DNA from: Methanoregulaceae archaeon
Lineage (GTDB): Archaea > Halobacteriota > Methanomicrobia > Methanomicrobiales > Methanospirillaceae
Direction of reading: 5' to 3'
Assembly: GCA_028679405.1 (NCBI GenBank)
Contig: JAJRBP010000260.1
Span: forward strand, 1-10,071
DNA length: 10,071 nucleotides
Shown here: piece by piece, positions 1-6,737 of the stretch
How the letters are laid out: the number at the start of each line of letters is the position of its first letter
Numbering within the stretch: position 1 is the first letter of the stretch
Program-made: the position numbers and the translations under genes
The notes under the pieces: generated by a model
The model's database searches: none
What the model was told of the DNA's origin: nothing
What the model saw: only the letters and a program-made list of their open reading frames with translations

Positions 1-806
1 GCGACCCATGGTGCCGCTCCAATCTTCTCTGCATACTTAAGGTCGCCGGCACCCTGGTTCCAGTAGCTGACGTGCGGGTTCCCGGCGTTGTCGAGCCCGA
101 GGGATGTGTACATCCCCGTGACGCCAGGGGCCTCGACGATAGCGAACTGCCATGGTCCGGCGCCATTCTTCCACGCATACTTCACGTCGTCACCGGCAAG
201 GTAACTGATCCGCGGATATCCTGCACTATTCAGTTCCAGAGAATTACCCCGCCCGGTTTGTGTATTGAAGTCCACTGTCACGGTCTGCCAGGGGAGCGCC
301 GCGTCTTTCCACGCATATTTCAGGTTATCAAACTTGTATTCAGATTTCCAGTAGCTGATCCTCGGATTATTCGCTCTGTCGAGGGCGATAGAAGTCCAGG
401 TAAACTGTCCTATCGCTCTCTCGATAGTAGTGGTGTGCCACCCGGCAGCATTCTTCCAGGCATACTTCAGGGCATCGTTGGTATCGTCAAAATAACTGAT
501 CCGTGGATTTCTGGCAGTATCGAAAGCGAGGGAGGACCATTTTCCCACGAATCCGGGTGCATCCGCCACCGTTCTGTGCCACCCCGCTGCGTCCTTCCAG
601 GCGTATTTCAGGTCACCGTTCGTGGCATCATAATAACTAATTCCGGGATTCCCGGAACTATCGAAAGCAAGGGAGGTGCCGTATATCCCTACAACCCCTG
701 CATGGTCCACGGTAACGGTATGCCAGGCGGCACTCACCGGAAACCCGATGCCGGTCATCATTCCGATGAGAATGATGAATAATATCACTTGTGAATAGTT
801 TTTCAT
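1..806 (-). CDS. Secreted repeat protein, propeller-like (3' end cut by window)
   Basis: Start ATG at 804-806, preceded by a strong Shine-Dalgarno (AGGAGGGG at 812-819). The frame stays open for 268 codons to the window edge, so the C-terminus is missing. Residues 1-26 form a Sec signal peptide (MKNYSQVILF, then a hydrophobic run, cleavage near VSA-A). The rest is a tandem repeat of about 47 residues: copies start at roughly residues 45, 92, 139, 189 and 235 (the last incomplete). Each copy reads approximately S-L-A-F-D-x-x-x-N-P-x-I-S-Y, then D-L-K-Y-A-W-K, then a G-W-H or P-W stretch. Regular beta-rich units of this length suggest a beta-propeller exported to the cell surface. I do not recognise a characterised family; sialidase-like or Asp-box propellers are the nearest resemblance, and no catalytic residues can be named. 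It is co-oriented with the upstream channel gene but over 400 bases away, with its own candidate promoter. The signal peptide and repeats are seen directly; the fold and location are inferred. Confidence 0.88.
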   Translation of the reverse strand, partial: MKNYSQVILFIILIGMMTGIGFPVSAAWHTVTVDHAGVVGIYGTSLAFDSSGNPGISYYDATNGDLKYAWKDAAGWHRTVADAPGFVGKWSSLAFDTARNPRISYFDDTNDALKYAWKNAAGWHTTTIERAIGQFTWTSIALDRANNPRISYWKSEYKFDNLKYAWKDAALPWQTVTVDFNTQTGRGNSLELNSAGYPRISYLAGDDVKYAWKNGAGPWQFAIVEAPGVTGMYTSLGLDNAGNPHVSYWNQGAGDLKYAEKIGAAPWV

Positions 807-810
807 GAAA

Positions 811-839
811 TCCCCTCCTGAAGAGCAAAGGGGGAGAAG
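811..839 (-). promoter_or_regulatory. Strong Shine-Dalgarno with possible masking stem
   Basis: On the minus strand AGGAGGGG (819 to 812) sits five bases before the ATG of the left-edge secreted protein and fixes its start. Just upstream, CCCCTTT (about 833 to 827) can pair with GGAGGGG using five Watson-Crick pairs and two G-U wobbles over a loop of about eight bases. This could hide the ribosome site. The site itself is clear; the masking is inference. Confidence 0.6.
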
Positions 840-886
840 AGACCGGGGATGGACAGTGGAAAACTGCAACAGCTAGGTGGTCTGGC

Positions 887-924
887 GAGAACCCCCCCCA
901 ATTCACTTCAAGGGGGGAGTTCTC
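887..924. repeat. G/C-rich imperfect inverted repeat
   Basis: GAGAAC followed by a run of C (887-899) is mirrored by GGGGGG-A-GTTCTC (912-924), with one unpaired A and a loop of about 12 bases. The arms are 12 to 13 bases long. It lies just downstream, in minus-strand terms, of the AT-rich box at 929-944, so it would fall at or just after the expected transcription start of the left-edge gene. It could be a 5'-leader hairpin or an operator. No T-run follows it on the minus strand, so it does not look like a terminator for the channel gene. Confidence 0.6.
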
Positions 925-928
925 TGGC

Positions 929-944
929 AAATATTTAAATATTT
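929..944 (-). promoter_or_regulatory. Palindromic AT-rich candidate TATA box
   Basis: AAATATTT occurs twice in a row, giving a perfect 16-base palindrome in otherwise GC-rich DNA. The core TTTAAATA resembles an archaeal TATA box. With the usual spacing of about 25 bases, transcription on the minus strand would start near 910 and leave a leader of about 105 bases before the ATG at 806. The symmetry means the direction cannot be read from the box alone. The minus strand is chosen because the left-edge gene is the next gene in that direction. Confidence 0.5.
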
Positions 945-1222
945 TTAATTGTCTCCCGATCTCATCCTGAACAGGAATACCCTTTTCCTTGCCCTGGATG
1001 ACTCTTTTGCGAATAAATCGCGGGTTAGTCGGATCGGCCCGGGCTGAAATGGAATATTCCGTTCACAATCGCTGCGAGGATGACAAGACAATTCAGGGAT
1101 TTGAACATCACTGCCAATAATCGTGGCAGTGGATTTCCGTTTGGTCCCTCAAAGGAGCCACCGCTGGTTTCGTAAATACGGGGGGCGGTTCCTGTCCGGC
1201 CACTGATGACCAATCGCGGAAC
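945..1222. other. Gap between channel gene and left-edge gene promoter
   Basis: No convincing gene is seen here. On the minus strand a 62-codon open frame (1025-1213) follows the channel stop by nine bases, but it would need a TTG start with no clear ribosome site. Its first half does not look like protein. An internal ATG would give a 27-residue hydrophobic peptide beginning MFKSLNCLVIL. No T-run that could terminate the channel transcript is visible. Confidence 0.4.
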
Positions 1223-2179
1223 TCAGCGGTCAACTTCAGTGATCCCAGGAACGAGCCCTGAGATCTCCTCGACGATCCGGTTCTTGATCTCCGGGCGCCT
1301 CTTGGGGTCTGTGAAATACTTCACGACCATGAGGACCTGGTACGTGTCGATATGGACGTAGACGGTCGGCTTCGCCTCGAAGTCGGGGAGGAACTTCCTT
1401 TCCCCGAGCCGTTCTATTTCCTCCATCACATGCCCCTCGATATCGCGGGTATGCTTCTCCACCACGTCGAGGAGGGCCTGCCTGGTCTTCCCGATGTCGA
1501 CCGTGAAGGGGAACGCGATCCTGACCTCGTCCTCCATGAACGAGAGGTCCCGGGTCGTGTTCGTGACCATCTCCCTGAACAGGATCCCGTTCGGGACGGT
1601 GGTGACATTCCCGCTCGGGTGGTCCCCAGACTCCTCGTCAAGCTGCATCAGGGTGGTCCGGAACACCCCGATGTCCATCACGATCCCGTATACGCCCTTG
1701 ATCTTGATCCTGTCCCCGACCCGGTAGACCCTGGTGATGAGGAGAATCAGGCTCCCGACCACGTTCTGGATCAGGTCGCGGAGGGCCACGAAGATCGCCC
1801 CCCAGATGATACCGATGATCAGCACGATCTGGCCGGGGTCCTGCTCCCAGACAAGGAGGCCGAGAAAGAGACCGAGCATGAGGAGGAAGGCCGAGAAGAT
1901 CCGGACCGCGGTGAAACGGGAGACCTCGTCCGGGATCTTCCGGACGATGAGATACACGCCGATCGTATACAGGACGAGGACGATGATCGCGACGCAGAGC
2001 GTGTCAAAGATCTTTTCGACGATCTCGTTGGCAAAAGGGCTCTCGATGATGATGGTAATGTCGGGGGCCAGGTCCTCGCTCGAGAGGATCTCCGCGAGGA
2101 CCAGCACCCCCATCATCGCAAGGATGATCGCGAAGAGGAGGAGGAAATACCGCAGCGGAAGGACCGGTGATCGCATCAT
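1223..2179 (-). CDS. MscS-family mechanosensitive ion channel
   Basis: Predicted small-conductance mechanosensitive channel of the cytoplasmic membrane, which opens under membrane tension to release solutes during hypo-osmotic shock. The 318-residue protein has hydrophobic segments at about 9-30, 58-79, 93-111 and 117-149. The last is the glycine/alanine-rich pore helix typical of the family (GIIWGAIFVALRDLIQN), and it runs directly into the family beta domain: VGDRIKIKG at 154-162, then G-I-V-M-D-I, and VPNG at 195-198. The soluble alpha/beta cytoplasmic domain follows to the end. Length is close to that of short MscS proteins, with one extra N-terminal helix. Two ATGs lie in tandem (2179 and 2176). 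AAGG sits two bases before the first and five before the second, so 2176 may be the true start. It lies downstream of the large secreted protein but is separated from it by a poly-T terminator, so it is probably transcribed alone. Which ions or solutes pass cannot be told. Confidence 0.93.
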   Translation of the reverse strand: MMRSPVLPLRYFLLLFAIILAMMGVLVLAEILSSEDLAPDITIIIESPFANEIVEKIFDTLCVAIIVLVLYTIGVYLIVRKIPDEVSRFTAVRIFSAFLLMLGLFLGLLVWEQDPGQIVLIIGIIWGAIFVALRDLIQNVVGSLILLITRVYRVGDRIKIKGVYGIVMDIGVFRTTLMQLDEESGDHPSGNVTTVPNGILFREMVTNTTRDLSFMEDEVRIAFPFTVDIGKTRQALLDVVEKHTRDIEGHVMEEIERLGERKFLPDFEAKPTVYVHIDTYQVLMVVKYFTDPKRRPEIKNRIVEEISGLVPGITEVDR

Positions 2180-2186
2180 CCTTGGA

Positions 2187-2195
2187 TTTATAAAA
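2187..2195 (-). promoter_or_regulatory. TATA-like box close to channel start
   Basis: TTTTATAAA on the minus strand is a good match to an archaeal TATA box. However, it ends only about eight bases before the first ATG of the channel gene. Standard spacing would place the transcript start inside the first transmembrane helix. Either the box is fortuitous or an unusual start is used. Confidence 0.25.
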
Positions 2196-2310
2196 CCTGA
2201 CCTATCAATCTGTCTGTTTTACCTGATATTCACAGGTGCGAAGAGTGGTGAGGTACTAAAGTATCCCGGAAGAGGCACCGATGGCCTAGCCTGGGTTATA
2301 CCGGAAAATC

Positions 2311-2323
2311 GCCTTGAAAAGGC
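2311..2323 (-). terminator. Small stem-loop beyond the large gene
   Basis: GCCTT and AAGGC pair over a three-base loop and are followed on the minus strand by GATTTTCC. It lies about 40 bases beyond the stop of the large secreted protein and could back up the poly-T site at 2352-2360. The stem is short, so this is weak. Confidence 0.25.
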
Positions 2324-2351
2324 ATGACTGGCTTGTAAAATCATCGCTCAC

Positions 2352-2360
2352 AAAAAAAAA
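2352..2360 (-). terminator. Poly-T terminator of the large secreted-protein gene
   Basis: Nine consecutive T on the minus strand begin five bases after the TAA stop (2367 to 2365). Archaeal RNA polymerase terminates at such T-runs without needing a stem-loop. It separates the large gene from the channel gene. Confidence 0.75.
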
Positions 2361-2364
2361 GAAT

Positions 2365-5300
2365 TTATGTTGCGTACACGAAGATCGTGCTCCTCGCGAC
2401 AGAACTCTTCAGCCGGCCTGTCACAGGATCGGTTTTCAGGACGGTCAGGCTTGGTTTGTATACTCCGGGGAGCTGGTAGGTATGAACAGGGTTATGTCCC
2501 GAATCCTTAAACCCGTCCCCGAAATCATACTGGTAGAAGGTCGGGTTCCCGATTGACTCATCCGTGAAGGTAACCGCGAGCGGTGCGGTCCCGTTGATCG
2601 GCGATGCGGAGAATCCCGCGATCGGAGGCAGAGTGATTGCGCGGCCGACTGTTATCGCGTCCTTTTTTACCGCCACGCTCTTCTGGAGGGAACCCGCGGA
2701 GGTGTTAAATTTCAGGATGGTCTGGGTGATGGTATACGTCCCGGAGGACCGGTACGTGTGCACCGGGTTCCTTGCAGTATCCCCAAACCCGTCCCCGAAA
2801 TCATAAAAGACGAAGGTCGGGTTGCCGGTCGAAGTGTCGTTACAATGGACTGTCATTGGGGCAAAGCCGAACACGGGAGTGACGGTGAAGTCCGCGGAGA
2901 ACGGAGGCCTGGTCCCTGCCCGGATGAAATCGGGTTTGACCTCGGATCCGTTCTGGCAGGCGCTGTTCGATTCATGGAGGGTGACGGTGTAGGTCCCGTC
3001 ATTGATGTACGTGTGGACCGGGGAACGCTCTTCGGAATAGCTTCCGTCCCCGAAGCTCCAGTTCCAGACCTCGGCGACGCCGATCCCGTGCCTTGAGAAC
3101 GCAACGGTCAGCGGGGCAGGTCCCCCGGTCACGTTCGCGATGAAGTCAGTGATTATCGGTTCCTTTGGCGCGGTGAGGTTTGCGTAAAGGTCGGCCGTCT
3201 CGTCTTTCCCGGGGAACTGCGTGTTGTTCTGGGTGAGGGGGAAGTACCCGCACTTTTTCACGGTGAACGTCATGACCGGGGTGCAGGTCGTGCAGGTCTG
3301 GACGAGGAGGGTCCCGTTCAGGATTGTTCCCTCAAACCAGTCTCCGTTGAAATATACTTCTGCACCCTCGACATTCGAATGGATGAGATAGTACGCCTTG
3401 TCGCCTCCGGTAATGGGCGGCTCCAGTGCCGTGATATACCCTGGCTTTTTCAGCGTACTGGTTCCTGCGCCGTTGCTCACCGTGAGGGTGACGTTGTAGG
3501 TTCCGTTTACTGTGTAAGTGTGGACCGGGTTCTTCACTGTCGCGTTCGGTGATCCGTCCCCGAATCTCCACTGGTATCCTAGCGGGCCTGCCCCGGTCGA
3601 GGAGTCTGTGAACTGCACGGTGAGCGGGAGGAACCCGGTTGTCGTGTTCGCGGTGAAGTTCGCGACCGGGGAAGTCCCGGAGGAACCGATCGCGTAGACA
3701 TTGCGGTCATTGCTTCCGAAATACACGATACCGTCTGCAACGGCGGGGCTCGATAATACCCGGTTGCCGGTCGTATAGTCCCAGAGGAGTGCCCCGGTGG
3801 ACGCGTCGAGGGCATAGGTGTTGTTGTCCCAGGATCCGATATAGACGACTCCGTCCGCGACGGCCGGGCTTGACGATACGCTGTTGCCCGTCGTGAAGGT
3901 CCAGAGGAGTGCCCCGGTGGACGCATCGAGGGCATAGGTGTTGTTGTCCGGGCTCCCGATGTAGACGACTCCGTTCGCCACTGCAGGGCTCGAATAGCTT
4001 GACCGGTACGATCTCACCGACGTGTCGGTAATCGTTTTCCAGAGGAGTGCCCCCGTGAACTCGTCGAGGGCATAGGTGTTGTTGTCCGAGCTTCCGAAAT
4101 AGACGACCCCGTTCGCGACCGCAGGGCTTGAAAAGATATTGCTCCCGGAGGCGTAGCTCCAGATCGATGCACCGTTCCATGCGTCGAGTGCATGGAGCGT
4201 GCCGTAATAGCTCCTGATAAAGACGATGCCGTCCGCCACGGCCGGGCTTGAAAATATGTCCCTGTCGTACCCTTCAGGTAAAGAGATGGTGTAGTTCCAG
4301 ATGAGATCGCCTCCTGCCGCATCGAATGCATAGACATTCCCGTCCTGGTTGCCGATGTAGACAATCCCTTCGGATACGGCCGGGCTCGAACTTATCGAGC
4401 TCCTCGTGGTCGTTTGGTCATCAACGTAGTATTTCCAGAGGAGTGCCCCGGTGGATGCATTGATCGCATGGATTTTATTCCGCATTCCTCCGATGTAGAC
4501 GATGCCGTCCGCCAAGGCAGGGCTGGAACTTACATAGTCCATACGCTCGGTGGTATTGTATTTCCAGAGGAATGCACCGGTGGAGGCGTTGAGGGCATAG
4601 AGGTGGCTGTCCTGGCTCCCGATATAGACGACACCATCAACGACGGCGGGGCTGGAACTCACCGGGCCCCCTGTCGTGTAATTCCAGAGGAGCGTCCCGT
4701 CCGGCTTTGTTCCCCCATCGTCGTAGACTCCGGTGTTATGCAGGTCGGACCGGAACCTCCATGCCTTTTCGTCCGGCAGAATGTCCCGCACGTGCAGGAA
4801 CAGGCGGTTGGACAGTTCTGAAGTATAACTGTCGTATACCGAAATATTGACGAGGCGCGGTTGTGCGATCATCCCTGATGAGACCCGGACGGTCAGGTGT
4901 CCGGGATCGACGTACTGGGTCCTGACCCCTCCCCCGTTCCAGAGGACAGTGGTATTGGTAGTGAACCCGGTGCCGTATACGTCGAGGGTGAACCGGGCGC
5001 CACCCTCCGTCACTTCAGGGGGATTGAGCGAGGAGAGCGAGAGCCCGGTCGTGGTCGCGGTGTCGTTCACCCAGGTTTCGTTGACTCTCCCGTCCTCCCG
5101 TACCGTTCTCGTCCCTATCGTATAGGCGGTCGAGGGCGCAAGCCCGGTGGCGGTCCAGGACTGTACCCCTTTCGTCACGTTGCCCCGGAAGACCCCGTCG
5201 AGGTACACCATGACGTGGGAGAACCCGGTCGAGGCGGGGTCGGTCCACGCCCACGAGATCCGGAGCTGCTGCGTCGAGGTGGCGTGGAGATCGGTCACAC

Positions 5301-6516
5301 TCCCCGGCGGCTCGTCAGGAAACGTCCCGAAGGCGTAGAGACTGCCGTTGTCGCTCCCGATGTACACCATCCCGTCGGCGACCGCAGGGCTCGAGAAGGT
5401 GTTACCCATCACGTAGTCCCAGAGGAGGGTACCGTCCGATGCGTCGAGTGCGTGGACGCTCTTTCCGCCATAGTTCAGACTACCGGCATAAACGACCCCG
5501 TTCGCGACCGCGGGGCTCGAATATACGACCTCCCCCGTATCGTACTTCCAGAGAAGTGCGCCGGTGGAGGCTTCGAGCGCATAGAGACAGTGGTCGTAAC
5601 TGCCCACATAGACGACTCCGTCCGCGACGGCCGGGCTTGACCTTACCTCGTCTCCGGTCTTGTACCTCCATTGGAGCGCCCCTGTCGATGCGTTGAGCGC
5701 GCTGAGGTTGCCGTCGTCGCTCCCGATGTAGACCGTGCCGTTCACGACGGCGGGGCTTGAGTCGACCTCTGATCCCGTCGTATAGTTCCAGAGGAGCGCT
5801 CCTGTGGATGCGTTGAGCGCGTAGGCGTTCGTGTCCTCGCTCCCGAAATACACCACCCCGTTCACGACGGCAGGACAGGTCTCGATCCAGGCACCTGTCG
5901 GATACTTCCAGGAGAGTCCGCCGGTCGAAGCGTTGAGCGCGTAGAGGTTCCCGTCAAGGCATCCTGCATAGATGGTACCTCCGGCGATCGCCGGGCCCGA
6001 GGCGAAACTGTCATCGCCCTGGAAATCCCAGAGGAATGCTCCGGAAGCGGCATCGAGCGCGTAGAGTTTATGATCCCCGCTTCCGGCATACACCACCCCG
6101 TCGGCAACTGCAGGGCTTGAGTGGACCCCCGATCCGGTGGCATATTTCCAGAGGAGAACGCCGGTCCCTGCGTCGACAGCGTAGATGCAGGTGTCATCGC
6201 TGCCGAAGAACACCACGCCGTTCACGACGGCCGGGCTGGAGCGCACCATATCTCCGATGGGAAATGTCCAGTTGAGGTCGCCCGCCGGCCGCCTGCCGCC
6301 ATCGTCGTACACGCCGGAGTTGGAGAGGTCGGACCGGAATTTCCAGGCCGGAACGGCTGTCGCCGTCGCGACACCCAGTGCCGCGATCACCAGGAGCGGG
6401 ATAAGGACCCTGACCAGCCGGGTCCAACCGGCGATCTGGTATTCCCGACCGATGCGGTCCCGCACCGGTCCTGTAGTGCCACGTGCATAACCTGAATAAA
6501 CCTGAAGTGTCGCCAT
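2365..6516 (-). CDS. Giant secreted twin PQQ-type propeller protein with FN3, IPT, PEGA-like and four PKD domains
   Basis: This 1383-residue extracellular protein is probably structural or adhesive. Order from ATG 6516: signal region about 31-54 (hydrophobic after WTRLVRV); propeller 1 at 57-397; fibronectin-III-like domain about 402-490; IPT/TIG-like domain about 492-578; propeller 2 at 584-945; PKD 1 about 948-1030 (WRFGDGS, NPVHTY); PEGA-like domain about 1038-1115; PKD 2 to 4 about 1118-1200, 1205-1290 and 1297-1383 (WSFGDGS, then YDFGDGF twice). Each propeller has eight PQQ-type blades of the pattern SSPAV-x-x-G-VVYIGS-x-D-x-x-x-YALNASTGALLW. No dehydrogenase active site is evident, so these are structural repeats rather than an enzyme. 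Asn-x-Ser/Thr sites recur in blade loops and could be N-glycosylated. There is no C-terminal transmembrane anchor or sorting signal, so it is free or held by other surface proteins. The frame remains open upstream to a GTG at 6618, but that stretch is not protein-like. GTG at 6465 is another possible start. Confidence 0.92.
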   Translation of the reverse strand: MATLQVYSGYARGTTGPVRDRIGREYQIAGWTRLVRVLIPLLVIAALGVATATAVPAWKFRSDLSNSGVYDDGGRRPAGDLNWTFPIGDMVRSSPAVVNGVVFFGSDDTCIYAVDAGTGVLLWKYATGSGVHSSPAVADGVVYAGSGDHKLYALDAASGAFLWDFQGDDSFASGPAIAGGTIYAGCLDGNLYALNASTGGLSWKYPTGAWIETCPAVVNGVVYFGSEDTNAYALNASTGALLWNYTTGSEVDSSPAVVNGTVYIGSDDGNLSALNASTGALQWRYKTGDEVRSSPAVADGVVYVGSYDHCLYALEASTGALLWKYDTGEVVYSSPAVANGVVYAGSLNYGGKSVHALDASDGTLLWDYVMGNTFSSPAVADGMVYIGSDNGSLYAFGTFPDEPPGSVTDLHATSTQQLRISWAWTDPASTGFSHVMVYLDGVFRGNVTKGVQSWTATGLAPSTAYTIGTRTVREDGRVNETWVNDTATTTGLSLSSLNPPEVTEGGARFTLDVYGTGFTTNTTVLWNGGGVRTQYVDPGHLTVRVSSGMIAQPRLVNISVYDSYTSELSNRLFLHVRDILPDEKAWRFRSDLHNTGVYDDGGTKPDGTLLWNYTTGGPVSSSPAVVDGVVYIGSQDSHLYALNASTGAFLWKYNTTERMDYVSSSPALADGIVYIGGMRNKIHAINASTGALLWKYYVDDQTTTRSSISSSPAVSEGIVYIGNQDGNVYAFDAAGGDLIWNYTISLPEGYDRDIFSSPAVADGIVFIRSYYGTLHALDAWNGASIWSYASGSNIFSSPAVANGVVYFGSSDNNTYALDEFTGALLWKTITDTSVRSYRSSYSSPAVANGVVYIGSPDNNTYALDASTGALLWTFTTGNSVSSSPAVADGVVYIGSWDNNTYALDASTGALLWDYTTGNRVLSSPAVADGIVYFGSNDRNVYAIGSSGTSPVANFTANTTTGFLPLTVQFTDSSTGAGPLGYQWRFGDGSPNATVKNPVHTYTVNGTYNVTLTVSNGAGTSTLKKPGYITALEPPITGGDKAYYLIHSNVEGAEVYFNGDWFEGTILNGTLLVQTCTTCTPVMTFTVKKCGYFPLTQNNTQFPGKDETADLYANLTAPKEPIITDFIANVTGGPAPLTVAFSRHGIGVAEVWNWSFGDGSYSEERSPVHTYINDGTYTVTLHESNSACQNGSEVKPDFIRAGTRPPFSADFTVTPVFGFAPMTVHCNDTSTGNPTFVFYDFGDGFGDTARNPVHTYRSSGTYTITQTILKFNTSAGSLQKSVAVKKDAITVGRAITLPPIAGFSASPINGTAPLAVTFTDESIGNPTFYQYDFGDGFKDSGHNPVHTYQLPGVYKPSLTVLKTDPVTGRLKSSVARSTIFVYAT
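3682..4767 (-). repeat. Second eight-bladed propeller repeat array
   Basis: Eight blade units in the large secreted protein, residues 584-945. It opens with the header AWRFRSDLHNTGVYDDGG. Unlike the first array, blades 1, 2, 3 and 5 carry insertions between strands (for example TTERMDY, DDQTTTRS, SLPEGYDRD and DTSVRSYR), so the period is irregular. Blades 6 and 7 are nearly identical. Confidence 0.85.
3781..3960. repeat. Near-identical neighbouring blades, 120-base period
   Basis: Positions 3781-3829 and 3901-3949 are the same apart from one base (3805 against 3925). The next dozen or so bases of each copy are also similar. Both encode DNNTYALDASTGALLW in the second propeller. The silent-site identity points to recent duplication or gene conversion. 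Confidence 0.85.
5326..6348 (-). repeat. First eight-bladed propeller repeat array
   Basis: Eight blade units in the large secreted protein, residues 57-397, opened by AWKFRSDLSNSGVYDDGG. Blades 1 to 6 have an exact 40-residue (120-base) period. Blade 7 has a short insertion (LNYGGKS), and blade 8 is completed by the header strand in the usual velcro manner, which is inferred. Cysteines occur in blades 1, 3, 4 and 6. Confidence 0.88.
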
Positions 6517-6530
6517 ACTATCCCGTAATA

Positions 6531-6560
6531 GTAAAATACAGGTGACCTCTGTAAAAGCAT
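6531..6560 (-). promoter_or_regulatory. Candidate promoter of the large secreted-protein gene
   Basis: Two AT-rich boxes lie upstream of ATG 6516 on the minus strand: TATTTTAC (6538 to 6531) and CTTTTACA (around 6560 to 6552). The outer one would start transcription near 6530, leaving a short leader that includes the weak ribosome site GGGA. The inner one would start it at or just past the ATG. I cannot decide between them. Confidence 0.35.
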
Positions 6561-6713
6561 TTGTCCATCGGCGGACTCGCAGGCGGGGCTTTCGTCCGGA
6601 TGAGAAGGTCGTCCTCACCAGATCCGGATTTCAGGACAATATACAGGGCTATGTTCGCGGTCGCCTCGAATTCAGCCCGGCCCGGTGAGAAGGATCTGCC
6701 ATAACGTTTGGAG

Positions 6714-6720
6714 AAAAAAA
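6714..6720 (-). terminator. Poly-T terminator of the Cache lipoprotein gene
   Basis: Seven consecutive T on the minus strand lie about 17 bases after the TGA stop (6740 to 6738), with no stem-loop. This fits archaeal termination and separates the lipoprotein gene from the large gene. The stretch 6517-6713 holds promoter boxes near 6531-6560 and nothing else I can support. Confidence 0.6.
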
Positions 6721-6737
6721 CGAAGTATCAGGGGCTT

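Noticed and set aside
72..782. Plus-strand open frame of 236 codons
   Set aside because: It lies opposite the secreted repeat gene, whose frame has a ribosome site, signal peptide and regular repeats. The plus frame only mirrors that repeat.
658..930. Minus-strand open frame of 90 codons
   Set aside because: It overlaps the start of the secreted repeat gene in another frame and gives an Arg/His-rich sequence with no domain or ribosome site.
1025..1213. Gene of 62 codons after the channel gene
   Set aside because: It needs a TTG start without a ribosome site and its first half does not resemble protein. Only the hydrophobic end is noted as a weak possibility.
1352..2170. Plus-strand open frame of 272 codons opposite the channel gene
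   Set aside because: Its product is an implausible run of Asp, Glu, Arg and Pro, while the minus strand gives a clear MscS protein.
4897..5640. Plus-strand open frame of 247 codons
   Set aside because: It is antisense to the linker domains and first propeller. Its pattern follows the propeller repeat in mirror and it has no start context.
3781..6348. CRISPR or other non-coding repeat array
   Set aside because: The 120-base period is in frame, encodes propeller blades, and has no short identical repeats with unique spacers.
2365..6516. PQQ-dependent dehydrogenase
   Set aside because: The blade pattern matches PQQ-type repeats, but I see no cofactor or calcium site and no dehydrogenase domain. 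The surrounding domains are structural and extracellular.
6517..6618. N-terminal extension of the giant secreted protein to GTG 6618
   Set aside because: The added 34 residues are basic and non-conserved in appearance, move the signal peptide further inside, and lack a ribosome site.
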